Below, one piece after another: positions 22,238-33,010 of a stretch of 64,000 nucleotides of DNA. Position 1 is the stretch's first letter, and every line of letters starts with the position of its first letter. The DNA lies in contig NC_042973.1 in NCBI RefSeq assembly GCF_901001165.1, forward strand, positions 38,887,407-38,951,406. Reading direction: 5' to 3'. This DNA comes from Salmo trutta. Its lineage: Eukaryota > Chordata > Actinopteri > Salmoniformes > Salmonidae. The notes under the pieces were generated by a model. The model saw only the letters and a list, made by a program, of their open reading frames with translations. It was not told the origin of the DNA and searched no databases. The position numbers and the translations under genes are program-made.

Positions 22238-23616
22238 GAGTATGTTTACATGCACAGTTATAATTCGATATTAAACTGACTATGTCAGTATTAAACTGAT
22301 TATGTAAACTGTCATGGTCAAAACATATTAATACAACATTAGCTAAGATGGGAAGAGGTCTGTCCATAATAAAGCGCTGCTCTGTCTTCTTAACAGCACT
22401 ATCAAAAAGGCAGGTCCTACAGGCCCTGGTTTTGTCGCACCTGGACTACTGTTCAGTCATGTGGTCAGGTGCCACCAAAAGGGACTTGGGAAAATTGCAG
22501 TTGGCTCAGAACAGGGCAGCACGGCTGGCCCTTAAAAATACACGGAGAGCTAACATTAATGACATGCATGTCAATCTCTCATGGCTCAAAGTGGAAGAGA
22601 GATTGACTTCCTCATTACTTGTTTTTGTAAGAGGTGTTGACAAGCTGAGGGTACCGAGCTGTCTGTTTAAAATACTAGCTCACAGCTCAGACACCCACCC
22701 CATAAGACATGCAACCAGAACAGACTATGGGAAGCCCACAGTACTACATAGAGCCATGACTACATGGAACTCTATTCCACATCAGGTAACTGATGTAAGC
22801 AGTAGAATCAGATTTAAAAAGCAGGTAAAAATACACCTTATGGAACAGCGGGGACTGTAAGGTAACACAAACATAGGCACAGACACATGCATACAAACAC
22901 ATGATAACATACGCACTGTACACACATGTACACATGGATTTTGCGCTGTAGATATGTTGTAATGGAGTATGGGCCTGAGGGCACACAGTGTGCTGTGAAG
23001 TCTAATGAATGTATTGTAATGTTTTAAAAATTGTATAACTGCCTTAATTTTGCCAGACCCCAGGAAGAGTAGCTGCTGCCTTGGCAGGAACTAATGGGGA
23101 TCCATAATAAATACAAATACCTTATTCTGCTTATCTTAAATCGGCGTCAAGGTCAAAATTTAAGTAAGAATATGCAGATTAAAACTCCTGGTTTTCTGAG
23201 TAATCTTTCAAATGATTAGGACATGTAAACACCTTAATCGGCATTTCAGCAGTGCATTTGATCTGAACATGTGCTAGAACCAGCCAAGTGAGCCTCCCTC
23301 TTTAGCGCGAGTGAAGTGAGTTCGGAACAACAATGTATGCATCTTAGAAGTAGTTTTCCCATACACACTTTATATGTCTGAACTCAGAATCAAATATACT
23401 TCCCAAAAATAATATGGCCGCTGTGGTAGAACGTGTATTTTGATTGCCAATTTTTTGCATTTATCAGTGCTATCAGGTAGCCTGATTTCAGATGTGTCCA
23501 TGTAAACAAGATTATTATGGAAATCATTATTCTTGCAAAGCATGTAAACGTTTCAATCAAACTATTATATTAATCTGACTATCCAATTGCATTATTGTGT
23601 GCATGTAACCATACTC
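22238..23616. mobile_element. TIR element with GAGTATG ends, containing a LINE
   Basis: Left end gagtatgtttacatgcac; right end, reversed, gagtatggttacatgcac, with a single difference. The next bases on each side (ataattcgatatta and caataatgcaattg) also resemble each other. Inside, repeated words such as acatgtaaacaccttaat and gcatgtaaacg are typical of a MITE family. The target duplication is short and unclear (aat on both sides). It carries the LINE fragment at 22311-23120. Superfamily not assigned. Confidence 0.7.
22311..23120 (+). mobile_element. LINE 3' end (Rex1/CR1-like)
   Basis: The frame 22348-22860 encodes a reverse transcriptase C-terminal region with RQVLQALVLSHLDYCSVMW, LQLAQNRAARLAL, VNLSWLKVEERL, RHATRTDYGKP, WNSIPHQV and ends HLMEQRGL. 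The 3' untranslated part ends ggggatccataataaataca, the usual terminus of this fish LINE. Its 5' side is truncated upstream of the RT palm, so no catalytic aspartate is present. Clade naming is inferred from the C-terminal words. Confidence 0.85.
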
Positions 23617-24010
23617 AATGAGAAATACATGAGGAATACAATAAAATGATCGAAGGCCACCTACGGACCCTCCACACCAATCCCACCCCAACAACCAGTA
23701 TTCAGTATCAGTTCTCTATGTCTGTCAAGTAGTATGGAGCTGCTGCTTGGAGTATTGCTTCTTCATCCTTCGTAATGTATTCCCTGTGAATCTGGTGATA
23801 TTTTTTTTCTTCTGTTTAGAGAAATTAGTCATTGAAATTGCTTGCATTACCATGAATTTGTGTGAAAGTACATACATTTTGCCCATTCAATGCCGCTGTT
23901 CCTGCTACTTTTATCCATTTTGCTGGTCTCGAGTTTATGAAATGAGAATGGATCTTCGGGTCTTCGGGTAGAAAACCTATAGCTTTTGCTTTTGCTCATG
24001 ATGAAAATAA

Positions 24011-25149
24011 ATAGTTTGGTCATTCTTACAATACAAACCAGTCCTCCATGAAAGCAATTCTGTTCGTCCTTCGCTTACACTTCATTTGTGTCTAGGAAAC
24101 GGCCCCTCTTTGAGTGTTTTTCCTTTAAAAAATATATGTATTAGTTAGACCATTCCTGGCAAACAAACAAACCATTAGGCTACAGCAGATCTAATGGTTT
24201 TAATGTTATGTTCTCAAATGGTCTTCAATGGTAAAAGTCCCAAGCATATATAGTATAGTGTTTTGCAATGGTAATGGTATTGGGTTGGGTTTCATGGTAA
24301 ATGTCACTAGGAGATGGATCGAAATTGGAGGACAAGGGGGTAGGGTTATGCTTTTCACATTTCAGTCAAGGGGAGGGTTTAGTATTTTTTTTATCTAGTC
24401 CAGGGGAGGGCCATGTAATTTGTAATTGATGACATTTCTACATTTCTCAGTGTTTTAGACTGAGGAACTCATTAGGCTATATATCAGTGTGTGCCCAATG
24501 CCACTCCTCATCTCTGATTCTCTGCTTGGCGCTCAATATCAAGTGTGCAATGAAGTGCATGCTCGGAGAAGCACAGAGCAAAGTTCTATTTCTAAGATAG
24601 CTGCTTGGATGGTGTAAATAAAACTAGGCTGTATTATACAACGGATATTCTATCCCTGAGCCCCGGCCTGGTCTGCTCTTGCTGATCAAAAACTATGTTT
24701 TGAGCTGCCTAATCAATAATGTGCTGTGTAGTCCTACAGTGGCAGTTCAGGAGGAGAGTCAAATAATTCTTATGGAAATTAGATTAGGCCTAGTACAAAC
24801 AAATGCAATCGCGGACGAGCCTATGATCAGTTCAGTTTGAGAAGGAGAGCGTGAAGATGAGAAGGAGGACTGGAGGTCAACTTTGATAGTTTGCTACTAC
24901 TATAATTTATTTTAATAGAAACAATATGTTTCTTGCCCATGATGTATTTATCAGAGCTATTGACCTCACAATAAGCCAGATTCGAGCAACTGATGTTGTG
25001 TGCTGAAGCTTGAAGCAGCAGTCATGGCACAATCATTTGGAAATGGACAGCTCATAGTGCTGAAGGTAGGCAAATTTGAGTAGGCATAATTCATTTAAAC
25101 CGTTTAAATTTTAATTAGACTTTACTAACAATAAGAGGGCTTTGTGTTG
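24011..25149. other. no gene seen
   Basis: AT-rich sequence without recognised element or open frame of substance. Confidence 0.5.
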
Positions 25150-25830
25150 GAGCCTATTTCTGTTGGAGACTCTTAATTTAAGGATTAGCCCCTTTTTTTC
25201 AATTTTCGCCTAAAATGACATACCTAAATCTAACTGCCTGTAGCTCAGGCCCTGAAGCAAGGATATGCATATTCTTGGTACCATTTGAAAGGAAACACTT
25301 TGAAGTTTATGGAAATGTGAAAGGAATGTAGTAGAATATAACACAATAGATCTGGTAAAAGATAATACAAAGAAAAAAAAACAACGTTATTTTGTATTTT
25401 TTTGTACCATTATCTTTGAAATGCAAGAGAAAGGCCATAATGTATTATTCCAGCCCAGGTGTAGTTTATATTTTGGCCACTAGAGGGTATCAGTGTATGT
25501 CTAAAGATTTAGACTGATCCAATGAACCATTGCATTTCTGTTCAGAATTTTGTTTCGATACTGCCCAAATGTACCTAATTTGTTCATAAATAACTTTTCA
25601 TGTTCAAAATAGTGCACAATCCTCAAACAATAGCATGGTATTATTTCACTGTAATAGCTACTGTAAATTGGACAGTGCAGTTAGATTAACAAGAATTTAA
25701 GCTTTCTGCCAAAATCAGATATGTCTATGTCCTGGGAAATGTTCTTGTTACTTTCAACCTCATGCTAATCGCATTAGTCTACGTTAGCTCAAACGTCCCG
25801 TAGAAGGGACACCGATCGCGAATACGTTTT
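25150..25830 (-). repeat. modular repeat, second subtype, reverse copy
   Basis: Contains, reversed, the words of 7458-7757: taactgcctgtagctcagg, aggatatgcatattcttgg, ataacacaatagatctggt. It extends further (cctcatgctaatcgcatt, ctacgttagctcaaacgtcc), giving a longer view of this subtype. No coding frame. Confidence 0.75.
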
Positions 25831-26211
25831 AAGAAATAAGAGGTAGGCCAACCTGTTTCACAGATGAAATTAGGCTTCTACTGTATATACTGTAGGCTAC
25901 ATACTGTGATTTGTCGGTCAATTCCTCCACCCACCATGCACTCTTTAAATAGCCTACCTCTGTGTCAGTGAAGGGCTGTTAAGTTAATAAACAGATCCGA
26001 TTATAATGTATAAAGTGATCTATAACAGTGCTTTATGCTGGAAACAGCTGTAAAATACCTGGAAAAGACGTGACTCTGAGGCATATGGGGATATCATTTT
26101 GTTTATTCGACATTCAGAGGCTGAGCTACAATCTTCTATAGCCGAGGAGACAAAAAAATGGACTTTGCTTGGGAAGTAATCTAATTCTGTCACTATCAAT
26201 TGATTAAGCTG
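25831..26211. other. no gene seen
   Basis: Unremarkable DNA between the modular repeat and the LTR element; the last five bases, agctg (26207-26211), are the target duplication of that element. Confidence 0.5.
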
Positions 26212-26665
26212 TGTCACATCCTGGCCAGTATAAGGTTAATTGTTTTGTAGTTTGGTCAGGACGTGGCAGAGGGTATTTGTTTTATGTGGTTCAGGGTGGT
26301 GTGTTTTGTTAAAAGGGTGTTTGAGTTAGTAATTCCGGGTGGTGGTTTATGTTTAGGTATTTCTATGTGGAGTCTAGTGAGTGTATGTCTATGTTTGGTT
26401 AATTGGGGTTGGGACTCTCAGTTGAAGGCAGGTGTTGTCTATCTGCCTTTGATTGAGAGTCCCATATAGTAGGGTGTGTTTGTGTTTGGTATTTGTGGGT
26501 GATTGTTCTGTGTTGAGCCTATGCTAGCCAGACTGTTTGTAGTTGTTTGTTCGTTCTTTTGTTTTGTTATTTTGTACGTTCATTTTTGAAGTTAATAAAT
26601 TCTCAAGATGAGCATACACATACCTGCTGCGTTTTGGTCCTCCATCACTGATGACAACCGTGACA
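26212..26665 (+). repeat. 5' LTR
   Basis: 454 bp. Begins tgtcacatcctggcc and ends caaccgtgaca. A polyadenylation signal aataaa lies near its end (about 26594). Compared with the 3' LTR it has an extra gtttgttc. Confidence 0.92.
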
Positions 26666-26922
26666 GAATCACCCACCACTCAAGGACCAAGCAGCAGAGG
26701 AAGGAGCAGACGGATTTCGAGTTGGACTGGCGGGAGAAGTGGACTTGGGAGGGAGTTCTGGACGGGGCCGGACCTTGGCACCAGGCTGGGGAGTATCGCC
26801 GCCCGCAGTGGGAAATTGAGGCAGCCAAGGCAGAGAGGTGGAGGTACGAGGCCATGGACGCGCTGAGGGAGAAGCACGAGAGGCACCCCCAATACATTTT
26901 TTTGGGGGGGGCACACGGGTAG
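26608..26922 (+). CDS. gag-like N-terminal fragment of the LTR element
   Basis: Starts at ATG inside the 5' LTR and runs 104 residues into the interior. It is rich in Trp, Glu and Arg (DWREKWTWEGVLDGAGPW, WEIEAAKAERWRYEAMDALR, KHERHPQYIFLGG), a composition I associate with the short gag-like reading frame of related salmonid LTR elements. No zinc knuckle or protease site is seen. A run of ggggggg at about 26903 and the stop soon after may mark a frameshift. Expression is not shown. Confidence 0.5.
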   Translation: MSIHIPAAFWSSITDDNRDRITHHSRTKQQRKEQTDFELDWREKWTWEGVLDGAGPWHQAGEYRRPQWEIEAAKAERWRYEAMDALREKHERHPQYIFLGGAHG

Positions 26923-27425
26923 TTTGGCTAGGCGAAGGAAGAGCCGGAAGCCAGCTACCCGTGGTTATATGGAGGAGCGTATGGGGTGGAGAGCGCTATG
27001 TTTCGCTGAGAAGCGCACTCTCTCAGCCATACGCACGCACAGTCCGGTGCGAGTTATTCCAGCCCCTCGCAGGTGCCGTGCTAGAGTTGGCATCCAGCCT
27101 GGTAGGAGGATGCCTGCGCAGCGCATCTGGTCGCCGGTACGCCTCCGAGGACCAGGCTACCCAACTCCCGCTCTACGCACGGCTACCATCAGGCCCCTGC
27201 ACAGCCCAGTCTGCCCTGTACGAGCACCCCGCTCGTACAGGGCTACTAGTTTCATCCGGGCCAAGGCGGGTTGTGCAGGAGGTAAGATCTAGACCGGCTG
27301 TGCGCCTCCATAGCCCTGGGTTTCCAGCTCCTGTCTCTCATGCGGACCCGGAAGTGCGTCAACCCAGTCCGACTCATCCTGTTCCCGCTCCCCGCACTAG
27401 CCTTCAAGTGCGTAAACCCAGCACC

Positions 27426-27586
27426 GCCAGTCAACAGTCGCCGGAGCTGCCCGCCAGTCAACAGTCGCCGGAGCTGCCCGCCAGTCAACAGTCGCCGGAG
27501 CTGCCCGCCAGTCAACAGTCGCCGGAGCTGCCCGCCAGTCAACAGTCGCCGGAGCGGCCCGCCAGTCAACAGTCGCCGGAGTGGCC
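27426..27586 (+). repeat. 27-bp tandem array 1
   Basis: Six units starting at 27426, 27453, 27480, 27507, 27534 and 27561; the unit contains gccagtcaacagtcgccgg. In one plus frame each unit reads SQQSPELPA. The last two units carry point variants. Confidence 0.95.
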
Positions 27587-27719
27587 AGACTGCGCTGAAC
27601 TGCCGGAGTGGCCAGACTGCGCTGAACTGCCGGAGTGGCCAGACTGCCCTGAACTGCCGGAGTGGCCAGACTGCCCTGAACTGCCGGAGTGGCCAGACTG
27701 CCCTGAACTGCCGCGAGTG
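27584..27719 (+). repeat. 27-bp tandem array 2
   Basis: Five units built on gccagactgccctgaactg plus ccggagtg; two earlier units read gcgctg instead of ccctg. In the same frame as array 1 it reads EWPDCAELP or EWPDCPELP. An extra C at about 27711 changes frame into array 3. Confidence 0.92.
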
Positions 27720-28265
27720 GCCAGACTGCCCAGACTGTCCCGAGTTGCCAGACTGCCCAGACTGTCCCGAGTTGCCAGACTGCCCAGACTGTCCCGAGCT
27801 GCCAGACTGCCCAGACTGTCCCGAGCTGCCAGACTGCCCAGACTGTCCCGAGCTGCCAGACTGCCCAGACTGTCCCGAGCTGCCAGACTGCCCAGACTGT
27901 CCCGAGCTGCCAGACTGTCCCGAGCTGCCAGACTGTCCCGAGCTGCCAGACTGTCCCGAGCTGCCAGACTGACCCGAGCTGCCAGACTGCCCAGACTGAC
28001 CCGAGCTGCCAGACTGCCCAGACTGTCCCGAGCTGCCAGACTGCCCAGACTGTCCCGAGCTGCCAGACTGCCCAGACTGTCCCGAGCTGCCAGACTGCCC
28101 AGACTATCCCGAGCTGCCAGACTGCCCAGACTGTCCCGAGCTGCCAGACTGCCCAGACTGTCCCGAGCTGCCAGACTGCCCAGACTGTCCCGAGCTGCCA
28201 GACTGCCCAGACTGTCCCGAGCTGCCAGACTGCCCAGACTGTCCCGAGCTGCCAGACTGCCCAGA
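27720..28265 (+). repeat. 27-bp tandem array 3, about 20 units
   Basis: Unit contains agactgcccagactgtcccg plus agctgcc; some units are shortened to 18 bp (27900-27970). Because 27 and 18 are multiples of three, all six frames stay open for long stretches. The plus frame reads ARLPRLSRA and the minus frame DSLGSLAAR or TVWAVWQLG, so long open frames here are not evidence for a protein. Confidence 0.95.
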
Positions 28266-28466
28266 CAGCCTGGAACGGCCTGAGCCGGAGCCACCTCCAG
28301 AAATAGGTGGGTTGGGGAGGGGGGGTGTAGCACAGTGCCATCGTTGACGGCAGCCACCCTCCCTTCCCTCCCTTTAGAAAAGGGGAATTTTTCTTTTGGT
28401 GTTGCTTGGGGTTATTTTTGTTAAGGTGCTTCCGGGGTAGCACCTTTAAGGGGGGGGTGGGGGTAC

Positions 28467-28912
28467 TGTCACGTCCTGGCCAGTATAAGGTTAATTGTTT
28501 TGTAGTTTGGTCAGGACGTGGCAGAGGGTATTTGTTTTATGTGGTTCAGGGTGGTGTGTTTTGTTAAAACGGTGTTTGAGTTAGTAATTCCGGGTGGTGG
28601 TTTATGTTTAGGTATTTCTATGTGGAGTCTAGTGAGTGTATGTCTATGTTTGGTTAATTGGGGTTGGGACTCTCAGTTGAAGGCAGGTGTTGTCTATCTG
28701 CCTTTGATTGAGAGTCCCATATAGTAGGGTGTGTTTGTGTTTGGTATTTGTGGGTGATTGTTCTGTGTTGAGCCTATGCTAGCCAGACTGTTTGTAGTTG
28801 TTCTTTTGTTTTGTTATTTTGTACGTTCATTTTTGAAGTTAATAAATTCTCAAGATGAGCATACACATACCTGCTGCGTTTTGGTCCTCCATCACCGACG
28901 ACAACCGTGACA
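28467..28912 (+). repeat. 3' LTR
   Basis: 446 bp. Begins tgtcacgtcctggcc and ends caaccgtgaca. It follows the polypurine tract and is followed by the agctg target duplication. Confidence 0.92.
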
Positions 28913-28917
28913 AGCTG

Positions 28918-29759
28918 TTCACATAGAATATGTTTAAACCCATACAGCTTTTAGTGACCTTCTCTCATTGGGTTAAGTCATGAAAGTTGAGAAGCCAGCA
29001 GTTAAAGCTTACATTTTTCTGCGTCGGTAGGCCTACCGGCTGGGGTGGAAAAGTAGGCCTAACTTTTGAAAGTACCATGCTCAGATTCCTAATGGTGTCT
29101 CATATTTAATTATTCACAAACAGGGACAGTTGTTTCATTGCAAACAAGACACACTGATTTGGCATTGGAGAAATATGATAAGATGAACACAGAACTATTT
29201 CCCTGTACATTCTTAGCCTGTAATTTTGGTAATTGCGCGGTGTTAAAAAATATTTGGCTAATATGTAAAATGACATACTTTTGCATGAAATGTTTATGAA
29301 AGGCAATTCTTTCTCGGACCTGCAAATACAATGGTAGATTCATGCAATGATTTTACTATAGAGTTTAGGTCAAATATATTTTGCTGAAGGGAGGGCCATC
29401 CATTTTAATTTCAGAGGTTCGAATTTCTCAATGTAACCCTTATTATGAATAACAATCAATCCCTAATCACATATAGATGTTTTCTAAAATGTTTATTGAA
29501 AAACATGTGACTGCAATGCAATGGTTTATCATGTTATCTTATTAGGGTTGTCACAACATTTGAGTTAGTAACCGATTTCTCCATCAAAGTTTTGGGCTTG
29601 TAGGAAAACTTTTCATATGAGAATTGTACCATATGGATAGTCCTATCAGAAAGTTGCCATGTGTTGGACTATTCAAGGAGAGTTGGTTTGAAGAATTTGG
29701 TTGCTAAGAGAAGGACAAACTGAATTGTTTTAATAGGGGACTGGCTTGACCACACAATT
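28918..29759. other. no gene seen
   Basis: AT-rich sequence; no element recognised. Confidence 0.5.
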
Positions 29760-30240
29760 ATTAATCACACAATATATTTTGAGCAAAAGCTGTTGGTTTT
29801 TCGACCTAAAGTTGCAAAGAAAATGTTTTGATCCATTTAATAAAAAGAGACCAGCAAAATGTGTAAAAGCAGGCAAAACCTGGTACTTTCACACTTATTT
29901 ATGGTAAAGTGACTTCAATTGCTAATATCTCTGAACAAGGGAAAAACATCACCTGATTCACAGGAAATGCATTATAAAGGATGAAGAAGCAATACTCCAA
30001 GTAGAAACTCTATACTACTTGACAGACATAAAGAACTGATACTGTATACTGGTTGTTGGGGTGGGGATTGGCGTGGGGGGTCCGTGGATGGCATTTGACC
30101 ATTTCAATAGATTCCTCATGTCTTACTCAACATTAAGATGATGTTTGGTCCAAATCAGCTGTTGGGTACTATATTTGTTGAATATTATGTTCATCTTATA
30201 AATGAAAAGGGCCAATTTAGATGCAATCAATTAGCATAAT
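29760..30240 (-). repeat. R1 dispersed repeat, copy C, uninterrupted
   Basis: Reverse-strand copy. It runs from tttgagcaaaagct and gaccagcaaaatgtgtaaaa through aaggatgaagaagcaatact, gaactgatactgta and ttcctcatgtctta to tggtccaaatcagct and aatatt. All segments seen in copies A and B are contiguous here, so it represents the empty state for the insertions in those copies. Confidence 0.85.
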
Positions 30241-30261
30241 GACCTAAACTCCCTATTTTAA

Positions 30262-30355
30262 GCTCAGGGGTTAGGTTTAGGGCTAGGGTTACAATTAGGG
30301 TTAGAGTTAGGGGTTAGGTTTAGAGTTAGCGGTTACGGTTAGGGTTAGGTGTTAG
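30262..30355. repeat. degenerate telomere-like (TTAGGG) array
   Basis: Many ttaggg and ttaggt words, including ggttagggttaggtgttagg and gggctagggttacaattagg, over about 90 bases. It is interstitial and imperfect. Similar arrays next to a gtcccc motif are a common salmonid repeat, so it need not mark a former chromosome end. Confidence 0.85.
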
Positions 30356-31280
30356 GGAAAATAGGATTCTGAAAGGAAATACATTTGACGTCCCCTCGAG
30401 GATAGAAGAAAAAGTGTGTGTGTGTGCCGGTGCTCATGCCCTTCTGTGTGAGTGCCTCAGTGTGTGTGACCGCACACCCACGTGTGTGTAATAAAGCAGT
30501 GCAGACCAGGAGCCCAACAAGCAATCCTCCATCTTGTCAGCAGACACAGTGCAGGAGTACTGCTCTCCAGCATCAGCCGCGGCAACCTCGCCAGCCTCTG
30601 TGACTTGGAAATGCAATCTTTTTCATTATTTATTCTATCTGATTTTATTTTTTATTTTTTATAAAAGGATAGACATACTGTTCATAAGTTCATGACATTA
30701 CGCATGCCTTGGCCCCTGGATGATGTAGATGAACACACTGAGAGGGGGATAACCAAATAAAAGTGCAGAAAGCATAATGAAAGCAGCGAAACACTAAAGC
30801 CCACACCGACCTCATGCTTAGGTTGCAGCGCCAGAAAAGTGTCTCGATCCAGCGAGAGGCCGTTCCTCATTTAATTACATGTTCCATTTGTGCGTTCCAA
30901 GAAGGCTTCAGGCAGAGGGGCTTCTGAGCAGACCCGATCTCTCTCACGCGTGCACGCACGCGCAAACACATTAACACACGTGTAGATACGCACAGTCACA
31001 CAAACACACACAGATACACGCACACTACTCTAACGCTGAACTTACTGCCTAATTAAACAGGACAGCACACAGCTCTCTCGCTGTCTCTCTCTGAATGGTT
31101 TAGGTTTGGGATAGGCTTAAAATAAACATACAACCTTTGGCACCAGAGGTTGGACCTTGACTGGGCTCACAGTTGTGGTTTTGTGAGACGAGAAGAAGAG
31201 TGTGAGTGAGTGAATAGATAGGAAGGGATAGAATAGATAGGAAGGGAGAGAGAGAGAGAATAGAAAGGAAGGGAGAGATA
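30356..31280. other. no gene seen; GT, CA and GA simple repeats
   Basis: Contains a GT-rich run at 30411-30428, CA-rich DNA at 30950-31025 and GA-rich DNA at 31190-31270. A GA-rich segment of similar sequence (gaatagataggaagggagag) also lies right of the SINE at 31490, so the SINE sits inside a GA-rich tract. Confidence 0.55.
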
Positions 31281-31460
31281 TTTTTTATTTAACTAGGCAA
31301 GTCAGTTAAGAACAAATTCTTATCTACAATGACAGCCTAAGAACAGTGGATTAACTGCCTTGTTCAGGGGCAGAACGACAGCTTTTTTACCTTGTCAGCT
31401 CAGGGATTTGATCTAGCAACCTTTTGGCCCAACACTCTAACCACAAACACTTGCCGTCCA
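31281..31460 (-). mobile_element. HpaI-family SINE (salmonid, tRNA-derived)
   Basis: The 3' tail attattt-aactaggcaagtcagttaag, the middle gaacagtggattaactgcct and tgttcaggggcagaacgaca, and the tRNA-like head match the salmonid HpaI SINE as I know it. The diagnostic gttaac (HpaI site) is mutated to attaac here. The tRNA-like head near 31400-31460 is degraded, so Pol III transcription is unlikely. Confidence 0.88.
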
Positions 31461-31514
31461 GAGAGACAGACAGAGACAGACAGAGACAGAGAATAGATAG
31501 GAAGGGAGAGAGAG

Positions 31515-32848
31515 AGAATCCATCTAGACACCGTTGCCCTACCGCACACAACAAACTATACATACCTTGGCCTAAACATCAGCACCACAGGTAACTTCCA
31601 CAAAGCTGTGAACGATCTGAGAGACAAGGCAAGAAGGGCATTCTATGCCATCAAAAGGAGCATAAAATTCGACATACCAATTAGGGTCTGGCTAAAAATA
31701 CTTGAATCAGTTATAGAACCTACTGCCCTTTATGGTTGTGAGGTCTGGGGTCCGCTCACCAACCAAGAATTCACAGAATGGGACAAACACCATATTGAGA
31801 CGCCGCATGCAGAATTCTGCAAAAATATCTTTCGTTTACAACGTAAAACACCAAATAATGCATGCAGAGCAGAATTAGGCCAATTATACACATTAATTAT
31901 CAAAATCCAGAAAAGATCCGTTAAATTCTACAACCATCTAAAAAGAAGCAATTCCCAAACTTTCCATAACAAAGCCATCACCTACAGAGAGATGAACCTG
32001 GAGAAGAGCCCCCTAAGTAAGCTGGTCCTGGGGCTCTGTTCACAAACACAAAACACAAAAAAGACCGCACAGAGCCCCAGGACAGCAACACAATTAGACC
32101 CAACCAAATCATGAGAAAGCAAAAAGATAATTACTTGACACATTGGAAATAATTAACAAAAAAACAGAGCAAACTAGAATGCTATTCGGCCCTAAACAGA
32201 GAGTACACAGTGGCAGAATACCTGACCACTGTGAATGACCCAAACTTAAGGAAAGCTTTGACTATGTACAGACTCAGTGAGCATAGCCTTGCTATTGAGA
32301 AAGGCCACCGTAGTCAGACCTGGCTCTCAAGAGAAGGCAGGCTATGTGCACACTGCCCACAAAATGAGGTGGAAACTGAGCTGCACTTCCTAACTTCCTG
32401 CCAAATGTATAACCATAGAGACACATATTTCCCTCAGATTACACAGATCCCCCAAAGAATTAGAAAACAAACCTGATTTTGATAAACTCCCATATCTACT
32501 GGGTGAAATAACACAGCAGCAATATTTGTGACCTGTTGCCACAAGAAAAGGGCAACCAGTGAAGAACAAACACCATTATAAATACAACCCATATTTATGT
32601 TTATTTCTTTTCCCTTTTGTACTTTTTTTTTAACATTTGCACATCTTTACAAAAGGAAAACACTATGTCTGGCACATAATGACATTTGTAATGTATTTTA
32701 TTATTTTGGAACGTCTGAGTGTAATGTTTACTATTCATTTTTATTGTTTATTTCACTTTTGTATATTATCTCCTTCACCTGCTTTGGCAACGTTAACATA
32801 TGTTTCCCCATGCCAATAAAGCCCCTTGAATTGAATTTAATTGAGTTT
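31515..32848 (+). mobile_element. LINE C-terminal part and 3' end, clade uncertain
   Basis: Two frames remain. 31608-32114 (preceded by YLGLNIS in frame) encodes the RT C-terminal region: RDKARRAFYAIKRSIKF, WLKILESVIEPTALYGCEVW, FCKNIFRLQRKTPNNACRAE. 32210-32476 encodes a C-terminal zinc-knuckle type motif, LCAHCPQNEVETELHFLTSC. Stops lie between them. The element ends aataaagccccttgaattg with a short attga-type tail. The RT catalytic blocks are upstream of the truncation and missing. The CCHC after the RT occurs in several LINE clades (L1/Tx1, R4/Dong), so I leave the clade open. Confidence 0.82.
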
Positions 32849-33010
32849 GTTTGTACATTCAAAGTATGTGCTCAGACACCTGTCGTTTGGTTAATACTTA
32901 GGCACTTGTTAATACTACTTGTATGTATCAACTTCTAGCCTGTATTAAGTCCTGTGTGTGTGTGTGTGTGGGGGGATATATGTGTTTGTGGGTTTCTGCA
33001 TGGAAGTTTC

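Larger units (their letters stand above)
19377..24010 (+). repeat. R1 dispersed repeat, copy B, with two nested insertions
   Basis: R1 sequence is present at 19377-19479, 22113-22237 and 23617-24010. The gaps are a Tc1 (19480-22112) and a TIR element (22238-23616). The R1 order is the same as in copy A (3898-4345 plus 11946-12090) and in copy C. Copy C, which lacks both insertions, shows the continuous sequence. Confidence 0.85.
26212..28912 (+). mobile_element. young non-autonomous LTR retrotransposon with internal VNTRs
   Basis: Two LTRs (26212-26665 and 28467-28912) with TG...CA ends, a perfect 5-bp target duplication agctg (26207-26211 and 28913-28917) and a purine tract ggggggtgggggtac immediately before the 3' LTR. 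The LTRs differ by only a few substitutions plus an 8-bp deletion, so insertion is recent. The 1.8-kb interior has a short gag-like start (EQTDFELDWREKWTWEGVL, then REKHERHPQYIFLGG) and then three arrays of 27-bp repeats; no protease, reverse transcriptase or integrase exists. It must use proteins supplied in trans. Confidence 0.93.

Noticed and set aside
26838..28283. 481-residue open frame on + and a 348-residue frame on - (27397-28443)
   Set aside because: Both run through 27-bp repeats whose length is a multiple of three; openness on both strands is a by-product. I call the repeats, not proteins.
30262..30355. Evidence for an ancient chromosome fusion
   Set aside because: Array is short, degenerate and resembles a common interspersed motif; no other support.
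31281..31460. tRNA gene on the minus strand
   Set aside because: The tRNA-like head of the HpaI SINE is degraded and lacks a full cloverleaf.
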